The notes under the pieces: generated by a model
Database searches by the model: none
Told to the model about the DNA's origin: nothing
The model's input: the letters and a program-made list of their open reading frames with translations, nothing else
Position numbers and translations under genes: made by a program
In this document: piece by piece, positions 1 to 8,301 of the stretch
Layout of the letters: the number at the start of each line of letters is the position of its first letter
Numbering within the stretch: the stretch's first letter is position 1
Source: G963665495 sp963677785
GTDB lineage: Bacteria; Desulfobacterota; Desulfovibrionia; Desulfovibrionales; Desulfovibrionaceae
Direction of reading: 5' to 3'
Length of the DNA: 64,000 bases
NCBI GenBank assembly: GCA_963677785.2
Contig: CAXXDH010000001.1
Span: 372,001 to 436,000, forward strand

Positions 1-407
1 TTGTAGAGCAGGGGAAACAGGCGGCGGAACCGCTCGTGGGCCAGTTTGCGGCTGGGAATGTTGGTTTCCCTGGCAATGATCCGGGTTCCCCCGGGCAACA
101 GGGGCTTGCAGAACAGCAGCATGAAATTCAGATGCGCCTGCGAAGAGAAGATCAGATCCGGGCGCAGTCTGCGGATGGTTCGGATGATGGCCAAAGGCGC
201 ATTGCGCGCGCGCCTGGCCTCAAGGTCCAGCACCGGCAGATCCGGCGGCAGCATTTCCAGCAACGGCCCGTTTTTGTGCACCAGGGCCAGGCTGGGGGCG
301 AACCGCGTACGGTCCAGATGGTGCAGCAGCGTACAGAAGACCCGTTCCGCGCCTCCCAGTGTCATGGAAGGCGAGAGAAACAGGATCTTGGCGTGTTCGG
401 GTCGCAT
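1..407 (-). CDS. Glycosyltransferase family 4-like protein, N-terminal part (cut by window edge)
   Basis: The reading frame opens at an ATG at 407 and stays open for 135 codons to the left edge, so the C-terminal part is missing. The first residues MRPEHAKILFLSPSMTLGGA contain the typical GT4 opening (beta strand, then a GGAER turn), followed by an H-L-D-R-x-x-F-x-P pattern and a P-D-L-I-F-S-S strand, as in the GT-B N-terminal Rossmann domain. Members transfer a sugar from a nucleotide sugar to lipid or glycan acceptors at the cytoplasmic membrane. It starts 9 bp after the stop of the LPG-synthase-like gene on the same strand, so the two are probably co-transcribed. The acceptor cannot be told from this fragment. 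Confidence 0.8.
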   Translation of the reverse strand, partial: MRPEHAKILFLSPSMTLGGAERVFCTLLHHLDRTRFAPSLALVHKNGPLLEMLPPDLPVLDLEARRARNAPLAIIRTIRRLRPDLIFSSQAHLNFMLLFCKPLLPGGTRIIARETNIPSRKLAHERFRRLFPLLY

Positions 408-416
408 GGGGGCGGA

Positions 417-1286
417 TCAGTCGATGCGGACTGTATATTTTTTCAGGAATTCCACTGGATTGTACGACAATTTAGCCTTGCGCAGGCCCGGGTCGTCCAG
501 GTCCTGTTCACGGTTGACGTACAGAAACGAATCTGCCTGGTTTTCCAGGAACATCTGGTTGATGGCCTGGTAGATGCCGCGGAAGTTGGGTTTGCCCTTT
601 TCAAAGTGGATGACGATGGTGTCTTTGGAGAGGGCCTCGGCCACGGTATAGGCCACCATGGTGCCGTCTATATGCAAAGCGCCGCCCATGAGCCCGGGGA
701 AGCTGTCCCAGCTGGTGAGAATACGTTCGATGGCCTGGTTTTCCGCGGTCAGAGCGGAGGAATCCTTGAGTTCCTGCCATTCCACCCACTCGTGCTGCAG
801 TTCCAGGGTTTCTTCGATGCATTCCATGTCCATGGGCTGGTATTCGTATACGTAATTCTTTTTAAATTGGTTGAAGAGATTCTTTTTGCGGTGAAATTTG
901 TTGCCCTTGAGGCCGATGAGTTCGGGAACGGAATAGACGTAATCCCACTGGGCGCGGTCTTCTTCCAGGTGTACGCGCTCGCCGAGCTGCTCCTGCCAGA
1001 GCAGGGCCAGTATCTCAGGTACGCGGATAAAGGTTTTCCCCGCCAGACAGCAGGTTGACCACTCTTTTTCGAGCCAGGGGCCCACCGGCGCCCAGTACAC
1101 GGGCTCGGGTACGTCCTGGCGCAGCCAGACAAGGTCCTCGTGCCAGCACCACTGCAGACCGTACACTTCGGCCCAGCCCCAGATATTGGCGAAGCTGTAA
1201 TCCGAGGCCGTTTGCGGGCAGCGGGCATAATAGGAAAGATAGGCATCCTGCCGTTTTCTATCTATGGGTTCGTAAAGAGGTCTCAT
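417..1286 (-). CDS. LPG-synthase C-terminal-like (DUF2156) protein
   Basis: A protein of 289 residues resembling the phosphatidylglycerol lysyltransferase C-terminal family (DUF2156), a GNAT-like fold. Supporting stretches are an S-D-Y-S-F-A-N-I-W-G-W motif near residue 30, a K-x-x-R-K-K-x-x-x-N-x-F-K-K segment in the middle, and a late H-F-E-K-G-x-x-x-F-R-G-I-Y-Q motif. Soluble members of this size lack the membrane flippase half of MprF, so aminoacyl transfer to lipid is not shown. The start is uncertain: an in-frame ATG at 1307 is possible, and neither has a clear ribosome-binding site. Both overlap the end of the upstream MATE reading frame, which implies translational coupling. It is probably in an operon with the glycosyltransferase downstream. 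Confidence 0.75.
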   Translation of the reverse strand: MRPLYEPIDRKRQDAYLSYYARCPQTASDYSFANIWGWAEVYGLQWCWHEDLVWLRQDVPEPVYWAPVGPWLEKEWSTCCLAGKTFIRVPEILALLWQEQLGERVHLEEDRAQWDYVYSVPELIGLKGNKFHRKKNLFNQFKKNYVYEYQPMDMECIEETLELQHEWVEWQELKDSSALTAENQAIERILTSWDSFPGLMGGALHIDGTMVAYTVAEALSKDTIVIHFEKGKPNFRGIYQAINQMFLENQADSFLYVNREQDLDDPGLRKAKLSYNPVEFLKKYTVRID

Positions 1287-2669
1287 GGTGTCGCGATGTA
1301 GCTCCATTTTGAATTTTGCGCAAGGTAAAGCGCTGCCAGTTTTTGAATTGAAACACGTACCAGAGGCAGGCGAACTGGATGATGGTGGAAATCAGTTGCG
1401 CGGCCCAGACGCCGGAAGATTCTTTCCAGAGGATGTGGCCGAGCAAATAAGCCAGGGGCAAGCGGAGAGCCCAGCTGCTCAGACCGAAAATCGCCATGCT
1501 GTAAATGGTCGCGCCGGCGCCCAGCATGACGCCCCCCAGAACCATGTTGCCTACGGTGAACGGAATGCCGCTTATGTTGTAGGACAGATAGCTGATGGTT
1601 TCCTTTTGCACGGCGGCATCCGGTGCGAGCAGCGCGGAAATGGGCTCCACCTGCCACCAGACCACGATGCCCAGCAGGCCGATGAACAGGCAGCCGAAGG
1701 CCAGAATTTTATAGGCCGTGAGCTTGGCGCCCGCTTTGTCTCCGGCACCGAGCGCGTGCCCCACAAGAATGGAAGCGGTCATGTTGAAAGAAAAGCCGGG
1801 CAAGAAGAGCAGCTCTCCACCCGCAGCCCCGCGGTCATGCCCGCCAGGGCGTCGATATGCCCCACGGGCAGGGTGGCGGTGATGGCGAACAGCACCAGAA
1901 ATCCGGTCTGCCAGAGCACCTGCATGGCACCCGCCGGCCAGGCCACTTTGACCAGATACGGAATGGCCCGCCTGCACCAGCGCCAGGGCGCGAAACAGGC
2001 CTTGCAGAGCAGCCTGCGGTTGAAGAAAATCAAGACGTTGCACAGGGCTCCGGCAGAGACAGAGGCGAACGTGCTCCAGGCCACGCCCTTGTATCCGTAG
2101 TCGGGGAATCCCCACCAGCCCAGACCGAAACCGAAATCACCCACCGTGTTCACGATGGTGATGACCACCGTGCTCAGCAAGGGGAAATAGACCCATTTGT
2201 GGGCGCGGAAAATGGCATTGGAAATGATGACGATATAATACATGGGCAGGGTAACTATATATACCGCCATAAAATATTGAGCGACAGGCAGAATGGCTTC
2301 AGGCGTCTGGAGCAAGCTCAGGAACGCGCCGCGCAAAGGATACACTAGTGCCGTGATGGCCACGCTGAACACGGCGGCCAGAAACAAACAGAGCCCTACA
2401 TAGCGCCTGGCCCGTTGAACCAGCCCCGCGCCCAGTGACTGGCTCACGGCGGCTGTCGCGCCGCTGGCCGTGGCCATGGCGATGATCTGGAAAAACATCA
2501 TGCTCTGCACGATGATGCCTACCGATGCCTGGACGTCCTTGCCGATACGCGCGGCAACCAGGACGTCGAAAAAACCGATGAAAAAATGGGACAGCATCAT
2601 CAGCATCTGCGGCCAGACAAGACGCCAGATGGAACGAAGGCTGTCACTACGTGGTTGTACTGCGCTCAT
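1258..2669 (-). pseudogene. MATE family efflux transporter, interrupted by a one-base frameshift
   Basis: Two overlapping reading frames together make one MATE transporter of about 455 residues, the normal family length. The first frame (from ATG at 2669) gives the N-terminal two thirds with several membrane segments and ends prematurely at about 1779 after R-V-E-S. The second frame resumes at L-L-F-L-P-G-F-S and runs to 1258 through the last membrane helices. Restoring a single base around 1810-1817 would join them cleanly. MATE proteins export drugs or metabolites with Na+ or H+. The break may be a real inactivating mutation or an assembly error. The second half is free of stops, so any mutation would be recent. 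Confidence 0.85.
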
Positions 2670-2832
2670 AGGGTATCCTGAAGAAATGAAAATTCAGCGG
2701 CGACAGGGCGGGTGACGGCATCGGCTCGAGTCGCAACGAATAAAGGTAAGCTGCGAGAGGATCAAGTCAAGGGTGAAACAGCAACTATTTGGTATTCCAG
2801 AGAATGTATCCTGAGCTACGAGAGAGGAATTA

Positions 2833-3144
2833 TCAGGGGAAGCTGCGCTTGGCCGCATTGCAGCCGTACTCGCAGATATTGCGGGATGATGTCGAACAGC
2901 CGGCTTTGCATGTTGCCAGGGAGCTGTTCCGGTCGCCGGACGCGTAGTAGGTTTTTTGGTACAGCGTACATCCCTGCATGCAGGCGTCGACATAGCTGCG
3001 GATTCCCAAACGCTTGTAGCTGCAGATCGAGCTGCAGATTTGGGGGCTTTGCATGGGCTGGTCCAACCGCACGGCCTCAGCAGTGCCGCCGGCCAGGCAG
3101 AAGGCCATTGTCAGCAAGAGCACGCCTGTTATCGTTGCTTTCAT
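2833..3144 (-). CDS. Small secreted cysteine-rich protein with four CX3C motifs
   Basis: A 103-residue protein. Residues 1-24 form a Sec signal peptide (positive start, hydrophobic core, A-E-A cleavage region). The mature part has eight cysteines in four CX3C units: C-SSI-C, C-MQG-C, C-KAG-C and C-EYG-C. The first pair is separated by 13 residues and the second by 7. Such pairing is the layout of disulfide-stapled helical hairpins (twin CX3C), so two hairpins in tandem are a reasonable fold. The start is chosen at 3144 because AAGGA lies about 9 bases upstream and a signal peptide follows at once. I do not recognise the family. It stands alone between the MATE gene and the leucine operon. Confidence 0.7.
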   Translation of the reverse strand: MKATITGVLLLTMAFCLAGGTAEAVRLDQPMQSPQICSSICSYKRLGIRSYVDACMQGCTLYQKTYYASGDRNSSLATCKAGCSTSSRNICEYGCNAAKRSFP

Positions 3145-3593
3145 GAACAAAGATCCTTGTCTTAAGCTGAAATACCTCGAAGGCAATGCTGCGATCTAAA
3201 AAGCTGAGGGGTACATACCCTGACAGGGGCTTGCTGACAAGCGCTTCAGGGGAATTTCTGCCTGGAAAATCCTTGGTTTTCCGTATCTTCCTTGTGTTTC
3301 GTGCAAATTACGCCGAAATATTTACATATCTTTATCAGGCATGATACTGTTTTAAGAATTGTAAACTGTAACAGTTTTTTTGAGGTATCTATCGGACATT
3401 TAGAGGAAACCAGGGCATATGGTCCCGAAGTGAATGGGGATGCGTATGACACACGACACATGATAGCGCCATTGGTCGTTTTGTCGTGGGCGTTGTTTTT
3501 GTCCGCTTCCAAAGCCTGGGCGTGAGTCAATACCATACCTGTCTCGTGCAGGTAGTTGGAAGAGATATCCATGAACTTTTTTGCATTTCCTCC
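3145..3593. other. Intergenic region between the CX3C gene and the leucine promoter
   Basis: About 450 bases, richer in A and T than the surrounding genes. An inverted repeat, CCCTGA at about 3218 with TCAGGG at about 3246, lies upstream of the minus-strand CX3C gene. A minus-strand Shine-Dalgarno-like AAGGAGGAAATG near 3585-3596 heads only a 19-codon frame and overlaps the leucine -35 box. I see no convincing gene. Confidence 0.5.
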
Positions 3594-3621
3594 TTGACAA
3601 CGGCCTTTTGGGTGTTTTAAT
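3594..3621 (+). promoter_or_regulatory. Sigma70-type promoter of the leucine operon
   Basis: A perfect -35 box TTGACA (3594-3599), a 16-base spacer and a -10 box TTTAAT (3616-3621, five of six consensus bases). Transcription should begin near 3628, giving a leader of about 280 bases before leuA that contains the short peptide described next. Confidence 0.75.
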
Positions 3622-3659
3622 TTTACACATCTTGCGCAGGAGCGCGAGGAATTATGATT

Positions 3660-3764
3660 ATGCGTAGCACAACCAACACTATTTCTTTTCCCCCCATTCT
3701 CATCGCGGGCCTGATTATTTCCGGGCTATCCGCTCTATTGCTACGTGGGCTATCGCTCACGTAA
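3660..3764 (+). CDS. leuL: Ile/Leu-rich leader peptide of the leucine operon (leuL-like)
   Basis: A 34-codon frame between the promoter and leuA. ATG at 3660 lies 9 bases after GAGGA (3646-3650); an in-frame ATG at 3654 is only 3 bases from it. The second half of the peptide is dense in isoleucine and leucine (P-P-I-L-I-A-G-L-I-I-S-G-L-S-A-L-L-L-R-G-L-S-L-T), including the run Ala-Leu-Leu-Leu. The stop codon TAA (3762-3764) sits inside a hairpin. Leader peptides of this kind in leu and ilv operons measure charged branched-chain tRNA through ribosome stalling. The peptide has no expected function of its own. The call rests on position, ribosome-binding site and composition. Confidence 0.7.
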   Translation: MRSTTNTISFPPILIAGLIISGLSALLLRGLSLT

Positions 3765-3774
3765 ATACCCCCAC
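3742..3774 (+). promoter_or_regulatory. Competing RNA hairpins at the end of the leader peptide (attenuator candidate)
   Basis: Bases 3742-3750 (TACGTGGGC) can pair with 3755-3763 (GCTCACGTA) in a 9-bp stem with one G-U pair and a TATC loop. The same left arm (GTGGG and TAT, 3745-3753) can instead pair with ATACCCCCAC at 3765-3774. The two structures exclude each other and include the leader stop codon. A further stem AAGACGG-TTT-CCGTCTT follows around 3793-3809. No classic T-tract follows, so the terminator half of an attenuator is not proven. Confidence 0.5.
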
Positions 3775-3909
3775 CCTTAACCGGGCCACCATAAGACGGT
3801 TTCCGTCTTCGTACACAGCTTAAGTTTCGTTACCACCAAGGCCTTCCATTTTATACGGTATGGCGTATTTGCGTCCGTATCCGGAGGGCAGGACATAAGG
3901 AGAGATACC

Positions 3910-5433
3910 ATGTCCAGCAATCACGTCTATATTTTCGACACCACCCTGCGCGATGGCGAACAATCGCCGGGCGCCACCATGAACCTGCGTGAAAAAATCC
4001 GTATGGCCCGCCAGATTGAAAGCATGGGCGCGGACATTATCGAAGCCGGTTTTCCGGCAGCCAGTCCGGGCGATTTCGAGGCCGTACAGGCCATCAGCGG
4101 AGCCGTGAAGGGATGCCAGGTCGCTGGCTTGTGCCGCAGTCTGAAAACAGACATTGAAGCGGCCTGGAACGCCATCAAGGACGCCGCGCATCCGCGTATC
4201 CATACTTTTATCGCCACCTCGCCGCTGCACATGAAATACAAGCTCGGCAAGGAGCCCGAACAGGTGCTGGAAATGGCCAAACAGGCCGTTGCCCTGGCCA
4301 AGAGTTTTACTTCCAACGTGGAATTTTCCGCCGAGGACGCCTCACGTTCGGATCGCGAATTTTTGGCGCGGGTGGTGGAAACCGCCATTGCTGCCGGCGC
4401 GACCACCATCAATATTCCGGACACCGTGGGATACGCGCAGCCGGACGAGTTCGCGGACCTGATCCGCTATCTGCTGGAAACCGTGCCCAACAGCGACAAG
4501 GCCATTTTCAGCGTGCATTGCCACAACGATCTGGGCCTGGGCGTGGCCAACACCCTGGCCGCTCTCAAGGCGGGCGCACGCCAGGCCGAGGTAACCGTCA
4601 GCGGCATCGGCGAGCGCGCCGGCAATGCCGCGCTCGAGGAATTGGTCATGGCCCTGCATACGCGCAAGCCCTATTACGAACTGGAGACCGGCATTAAAAC
4701 CGAGCAGCTCTTTCCCACTTGCCGGCTGCTCTCCATGATCATTGGCCAGCCCATTCCTCCGTACAAGGCGATCATCGGCGCCAACGCCTTTGCGCACGAA
4801 TCCGGCATCCACCAGGACGGCATGCTCAAAGACCGCCGAACTTACGAGATCATGACGCCGGAGAGCATCGGCAAGACCGAGAGCGAGCTGGTGCTGGGCA
4901 AGCACTCCGGACGCCATGCCCTGAAAAGCAAGCTCGAACAGCTGGGCTACCAGCTGGAAGACGACCAGCTGGGCACGGTTTTCGAGGCCATCAAACGCCT
5001 GGCCGACAAGAAAGAGCAGATATTCGACGAGGATATCCAGGCGGTGGTTTTGGAAGAGGTTTTTCGTATTCCGGATAAATACAAATTGCGCTATCTTAAT
5101 GTTAATAGCGGCAACACGGGGGTTCCGCCAACCGCTTCGGTGGTCATGGAAGTGGACGGCGAGGAGACAAAACACGCGGCATTCGGTGTCGGGCCGGTGG
5201 ACTCCGCCTTCAAGACCATCCGCGAGATGGTGGGCCGCAGACCCGTGTTGAAACGTTTTACCATCAATGCCATTACGGGCGGTTCCGACGCCCAGGGCGA
5301 AGTGCTCGTACGTTTGGAGGAAGAACAGGCCTCGGCCGTCGGCCGCGGCACTGATCCCGATATCATCGTGGCCTGCGCAAAGGCCTACGTCAACGCTCTC
5401 AACAGACTGGCGAAGAAAGAGGAGGAAGCCTAA
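3910..5433 (+). CDS. leuA: 2-isopropylmalate synthase
   Basis: This 507-residue enzyme condenses acetyl-CoA with 2-oxoisovalerate, the first committed step of leucine synthesis. The N-terminal TIM barrel opens with F-D-T-T-L-R-D-G-E-Q-S-P-G near residue 10, the metal-binding signature of the family. H-C-H-N-D-L-G-L and the G-x-G-E-R-A-G-N-A motif follow, then G-A-N-A-F-A-H-E-S-G-I-H-Q-D-G. The C-terminal leucine-binding regulatory domain starts around residue 390 and ends with the A-x-G-R-G-x-D-x-D segment, so feedback inhibition by leucine is expected. The length matches bacterial LeuA of the roughly 510-residue type. ATAAGGAG lies just upstream of the start. It heads the leu operon and is followed at once by leuC. 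Confidence 0.97.
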   Translation: MSSNHVYIFDTTLRDGEQSPGATMNLREKIRMARQIESMGADIIEAGFPAASPGDFEAVQAISGAVKGCQVAGLCRSLKTDIEAAWNAIKDAAHPRIHTFIATSPLHMKYKLGKEPEQVLEMAKQAVALAKSFTSNVEFSAEDASRSDREFLARVVETAIAAGATTINIPDTVGYAQPDEFADLIRYLLETVPNSDKAIFSVHCHNDLGLGVANTLAALKAGARQAEVTVSGIGERAGNAALEELVMALHTRKPYYELETGIKTEQLFPTCRLLSMIIGQPIPPYKAIIGANAFAHESGIHQDGMLKDRRTYEIMTPESIGKTESELVLGKHSGRHALKSKLEQLGYQLEDDQLGTVFEAIKRLADKKEQIFDEDIQAVVLEEVFRIPDKYKLRYLNVNSGNTGVPPTASVVMEVDGEETKHAAFGVGPVDSAFKTIREMVGRRPVLKRFTINAITGGSDAQGEVLVRLEEEQASAVGRGTDPDIIVACAKAYVNALNRLAKKEEEA

Positions 5434-6690
5434 ATGCCGTTTACGTTAGCTGAGAAAATTCTTCAGAAACACACAGACCAGACCGTCACCGAGGCGGGGC
5501 AGATCGTGCAGTGCCGCGTCAGCCTGGCCCTGGCCAATGATATAACAGCGCCCCTGGCCATCAAGAGCTTTCGCGAGCAGGGCGCCACGGAAGTTTTCGA
5601 CCGCGACCGCGTGGCCCTGGTCATGGACCATTTCACCCCCAACAAAGACCAGGATTCGGCCGAGCAGGTCAAGGTCTCGCGCGACTTTGCCCGTGAAATG
5701 CAGATCACGCATTACTACGAAGGTGGGGACGTTGGCGTAGAGCACGCGCTGCTGCCCGAGCTCGGACTGGTGGGCCCCGGCGACATAGTGGTCGGCGCGG
5801 ACAGCCACACCTGCACCTACGGCGGCCTGGGCGCGTTCGCCACGGGCATGGGCTCCACGGACATTGCCGCGGTCATGGCCCTGGGCGAGACCTGGTTCAA
5901 GGTGCCGTCCACCATCCGCGTACAGTTCGACGGCCAGCTGCAGCCCCATGTTTCGGGCAAGGACCTGATCCTTTTCCTCATCGGGCAGATCGGCGTGGAC
6001 GGCGCGCGCTACAAGGCGCTCGAATTCCACGGAAGCACCATTTCCGCTCTGTCCGTGGAGGGCCGGATGACCATCGCCAACATGGCCATTGAGGCCGGCG
6101 GCAAGGTCGGCCTGTTCGCCGCGGACGACAAAACCCTGGCTTTCACCGCCAAAGCCGGACGTACGGGCGACGAACGGCTCATCGCGGATCCTGGGGCAAC
6201 CTACGAGCGCGAGTTGGTCTATGATGTCAGCGACATGGCCCCGCAGATCGCCTGTCCGCATTTGCCAGAAAACGTCAAACCGGTGCAGGAAGTCAAGGTG
6301 GCCATCGACCAGGCCGTGATCGGTTCGTGCACCAACGGCCGGATCGAGGATCTGCGCGCCGCGGCCGCTGTGCTCGCCGGCAAGAAGGTCAGCAAGAACG
6401 TCCGGACCATCATCCTGCCCGCCACTCCGGGCATCTGGAAAGAGGCGCTCAAGGAAGGCCTGCTGGAAATCTTCATGGACGCCGGGTGCGTTGTCGGACC
6501 GCCCACCTGCGGTCCGTGCCTGGGCGGCCACATGGGCATCCTCGCCGGAGGCGAACGGTCCATTGCCACCACCAACCGGAACTTCAAGGGCCGTATGGGC
6601 AGCCTGCAGTCCGAAGTCTACCTCGCCAACCCCGCCGTGGCAGCCGCCTCGGCCATCGCCGGCGAGATCATTCATCCGGACCAGGTGTAA
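5434..6690 (+). CDS. leuC: 3-isopropylmalate dehydratase large subunit
   Basis: A 418-residue aconitase-family protein that, with LeuD, isomerizes 2- to 3-isopropylmalate. The [4Fe-4S] ligands are visible as G-S-C-T-N-G near residue 295 and P-T-C-G-P-C-L-G-G near residue 355. D-S-H-T-C-T-Y-G-G-L-G-A lies near residue 125. The length corresponds to the shorter archaeal/bacterial LeuC type rather than the 466-residue enterobacterial one. ATG follows the leuA stop codon directly (TAAATG), with GAGGAAG of leuA serving as ribosome-binding site, so translation is coupled. A 225-bp spacer with repeat hairpins separates it from leuD. Confidence 0.96.
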   Translation: MPFTLAEKILQKHTDQTVTEAGQIVQCRVSLALANDITAPLAIKSFREQGATEVFDRDRVALVMDHFTPNKDQDSAEQVKVSRDFAREMQITHYYEGGDVGVEHALLPELGLVGPGDIVVGADSHTCTYGGLGAFATGMGSTDIAAVMALGETWFKVPSTIRVQFDGQLQPHVSGKDLILFLIGQIGVDGARYKALEFHGSTISALSVEGRMTIANMAIEAGGKVGLFAADDKTLAFTAKAGRTGDERLIADPGATYERELVYDVSDMAPQIACPHLPENVKPVQEVKVAIDQAVIGSCTNGRIEDLRAAAAVLAGKKVSKNVRTIILPATPGIWKEALKEGLLEIFMDAGCVVGPPTCGPCLGGHMGILAGGERSIATTNRNFKGRMGSLQSEVYLANPAVAAASAIAGEIIHPDQV

Positions 6691-6712
6691 GCAGGGAAAA
6701 AAAGGCAGGAAC

Positions 6713-6884
6713 GTCTCGGGGGAACCCCTTTTGGAAAAAGGGTTCCCCCGAACCCCCTCCTAAAAACTTTAGCTGATATTATAGACTGTTGTGTCTATGT
6801 CCAGCTAAAAGACTTTGGAAAAGGGATGGGGGTTTGGGGGACGGGGAACAACCTTTCTGCAGAAAGGTTTTCCCCTTCCCCCAA
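6713..6884 (+). repeat. Dispersed intergenic hairpin repeat between leuC and leuD
   Basis: Two strong hairpins: GGGGGAACCC...GGGTTCCCCC at about 6719-6757 and AACCTTTCTGCAGAAAGGTT at about 6852-6871 within G- and C-runs. Between them lies the module CCTCCTAAAAACTTTAG. Related modules recur at 19442-19603, 33604-33773 and 35474-35543. Inside an operon these stems could slow RNase or weaken transcription before leuD. Confidence 0.7.
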
Positions 6885-6915
6885 CAAGCCACAAACCATA
6901 TACGGAGAAGTTTTG

Positions 6916-7416
6916 ATGAGTCAGCAAGCAACTGCGCATAGTGTTGGGGATCATATAGATACGGATGCGATCATCCCGGCCAAGTTTCTGGTGACCACGG
7001 ACACGGCCGAGCTGGGCGCCAACTGCATGGAAGGGCTGGAGCCGGGCTGGATCAAGCGTGTCGCCGAGGGCGATGTGATCGTGGCCGGCGAGAATTTCGG
7101 CTGCGGCTCTTCGCGCGAGCACGCGCCCATCGCCATTCTCGGCGCGGGCGTGCCCATTGTCATAGCCAAGAGTTTCGCCCGGATTTTCTACCGCAACGCC
7201 ATCAACAAGGGGCTCGTACTTCTGGAGATCGGCGACCAGGCTGATAAAATCCAGGACGGAGATCGCTTGGAGATACACCTCGAAGAGGGTACGATCAAAA
7301 ACATGCGTACCGGGGAAAGTATCGCTTTTACACCGCTGCCTCCCTTTATGCGCGAAATATTGGACAAGGGGGGCCTGGTGCCCTTTGTCCGGGAAAAATT
7401 AGCCAACAGGAAATAA
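6916..7416 (+). CDS. leuD: 3-isopropylmalate dehydratase small subunit
   Basis: A 166-residue swivel-domain partner of LeuC. Signatures are D-x-I-D-T-D-A-I-I-P-A-K-F-L near the N-terminus, then the substrate-binding loop G-E-N-F-G-C-G-S-S-R-E-H-A-P and A-K-S-F-A-R-I-F-Y-R-N-A-I-N-K-G. The length is typical of the short LeuD type paired with 418-residue LeuC proteins. ATG at 6916 follows GGAGAAG at a spacing of 5; the frame is open further upstream but only through repeat sequence. The DUF89 gene begins 1 base after its stop codon. Confidence 0.96.
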   Translation: MSQQATAHSVGDHIDTDAIIPAKFLVTTDTAELGANCMEGLEPGWIKRVAEGDVIVAGENFGCGSSREHAPIAILGAGVPIVIAKSFARIFYRNAINKGLVLLEIGDQADKIQDGDRLEIHLEEGTIKNMRTGESIAFTPLPPFMREILDKGGLVPFVREKLANRK

Positions 7417-7417
7417 C

Positions 7418-8278
7418 ATGCGCCTGGAACTGGACTGTCTGTCCTGCCTGATGCAACAAAGTCTGGCCGTCGCACGGGCGGCGGCCGCCGATGAACCGGA
7501 CCTGCAGCGCAAAGTGCTGCAGGCCTGGGCCCAGGGCGTCGCCGGGCTGAACGACGCGGATTTCGAGCGGACCGCCCCGGACATCGCCGGGGATCTGTAC
7601 GCGCTCGTACCGCGAATAACGGGCTGCGACGATCCTTATCAGGAACACAAAAAACGGGCCAACGCGCGGATGCTGGAACTGCTGCCCATGATGCGCGAAC
7701 AGGTGCACGCCTCGCCGGAGCCGCTGCGCGCGGCTTTGGGTTTTTCCATCGTGGGCAATTACCTGGACGCGGGCGCGCCGCACCAGGGCGACCTGGAAGG
7801 CGAGATCCGTACGGATCCGCGCACACACATTGCGGATGGGGCCTACCGGGAATTCCTCGAACGTGTCGGCGGCGGCACGGACGTGCTGATGATCGGCGAC
7901 AACTGCGGTGAAATCGTCGCGGACACCCTGGTTGTCGAAGAATTGAAAAAACTCGGCTGCGAGGTGACCTACGCAGTCCGCGGCGGGTACGTGCTCAACG
8001 ACGCGACCGTGACCGACGCCGAACAGGTGGGCATGGCCGGGCTGTGCCCCATATGCAATTCGGGAGCCGTGTCGCCCGGAGCCGTGCCTGAACGCTGCAC
8101 CGGCGTATTCAATACGCGTTTTCAGCAGGCCTCGCTGGTGGTCAGCAAAGGCCAGGGCAATTTCGAGTCTCTCGAAGGCTTGCGCCCGGGCGTCTGGTTC
8201 GCCTTCAAGGCCAAATGCAACCTGATCACCAGCTATCTGGATGTTCCTTTGGGTGCTTCGTTGTTCGTCGAGCGTTGA
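7418..8278 (+). CDS. DUF89 / ARMT1-like domain protein
   Basis: A 286-residue protein with the layout of the DUF89 (ARMT1-like, damage-control phosphatase) family. The N-terminal helical part begins L-D-C-L-x-C-L-M-Q-Q. The central metal-binding motif G-D-N-C-G-E lies near residue 158, and a C-terminal S-K-G-Q-G-N-F-E-S-L motif is the other family landmark. Members use a divalent metal to hydrolyse phosphate from damaged or over-reactive metabolites. It directly follows leuD with a 1-bp gap and is followed by a strong terminator, so it is the last gene of the leucine operon here, where leuB often sits in relatives. A role in clearing a side product of leucine synthesis is inference only. Confidence 0.85.
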   Translation: MRLELDCLSCLMQQSLAVARAAAADEPDLQRKVLQAWAQGVAGLNDADFERTAPDIAGDLYALVPRITGCDDPYQEHKKRANARMLELLPMMREQVHASPEPLRAALGFSIVGNYLDAGAPHQGDLEGEIRTDPRTHIADGAYREFLERVGGGTDVLMIGDNCGEIVADTLVVEELKKLGCEVTYAVRGGYVLNDATVTDAEQVGMAGLCPICNSGAVSPGAVPERCTGVFNTRFQQASLVVSKGQGNFESLEGLRPGVWFAFKAKCNLITSYLDVPLGASLFVER

Positions 8279-8301
8279 TCCTGATGTATTATCTGGTTTT
8301 G

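Noticed and set aside
3246..3572. A possible 108-residue gene on the minus strand upstream of the leucine promoter
   Set aside because: GGAGG is 16 bases from its ATG, too far, and the chain has no recognisable domain.
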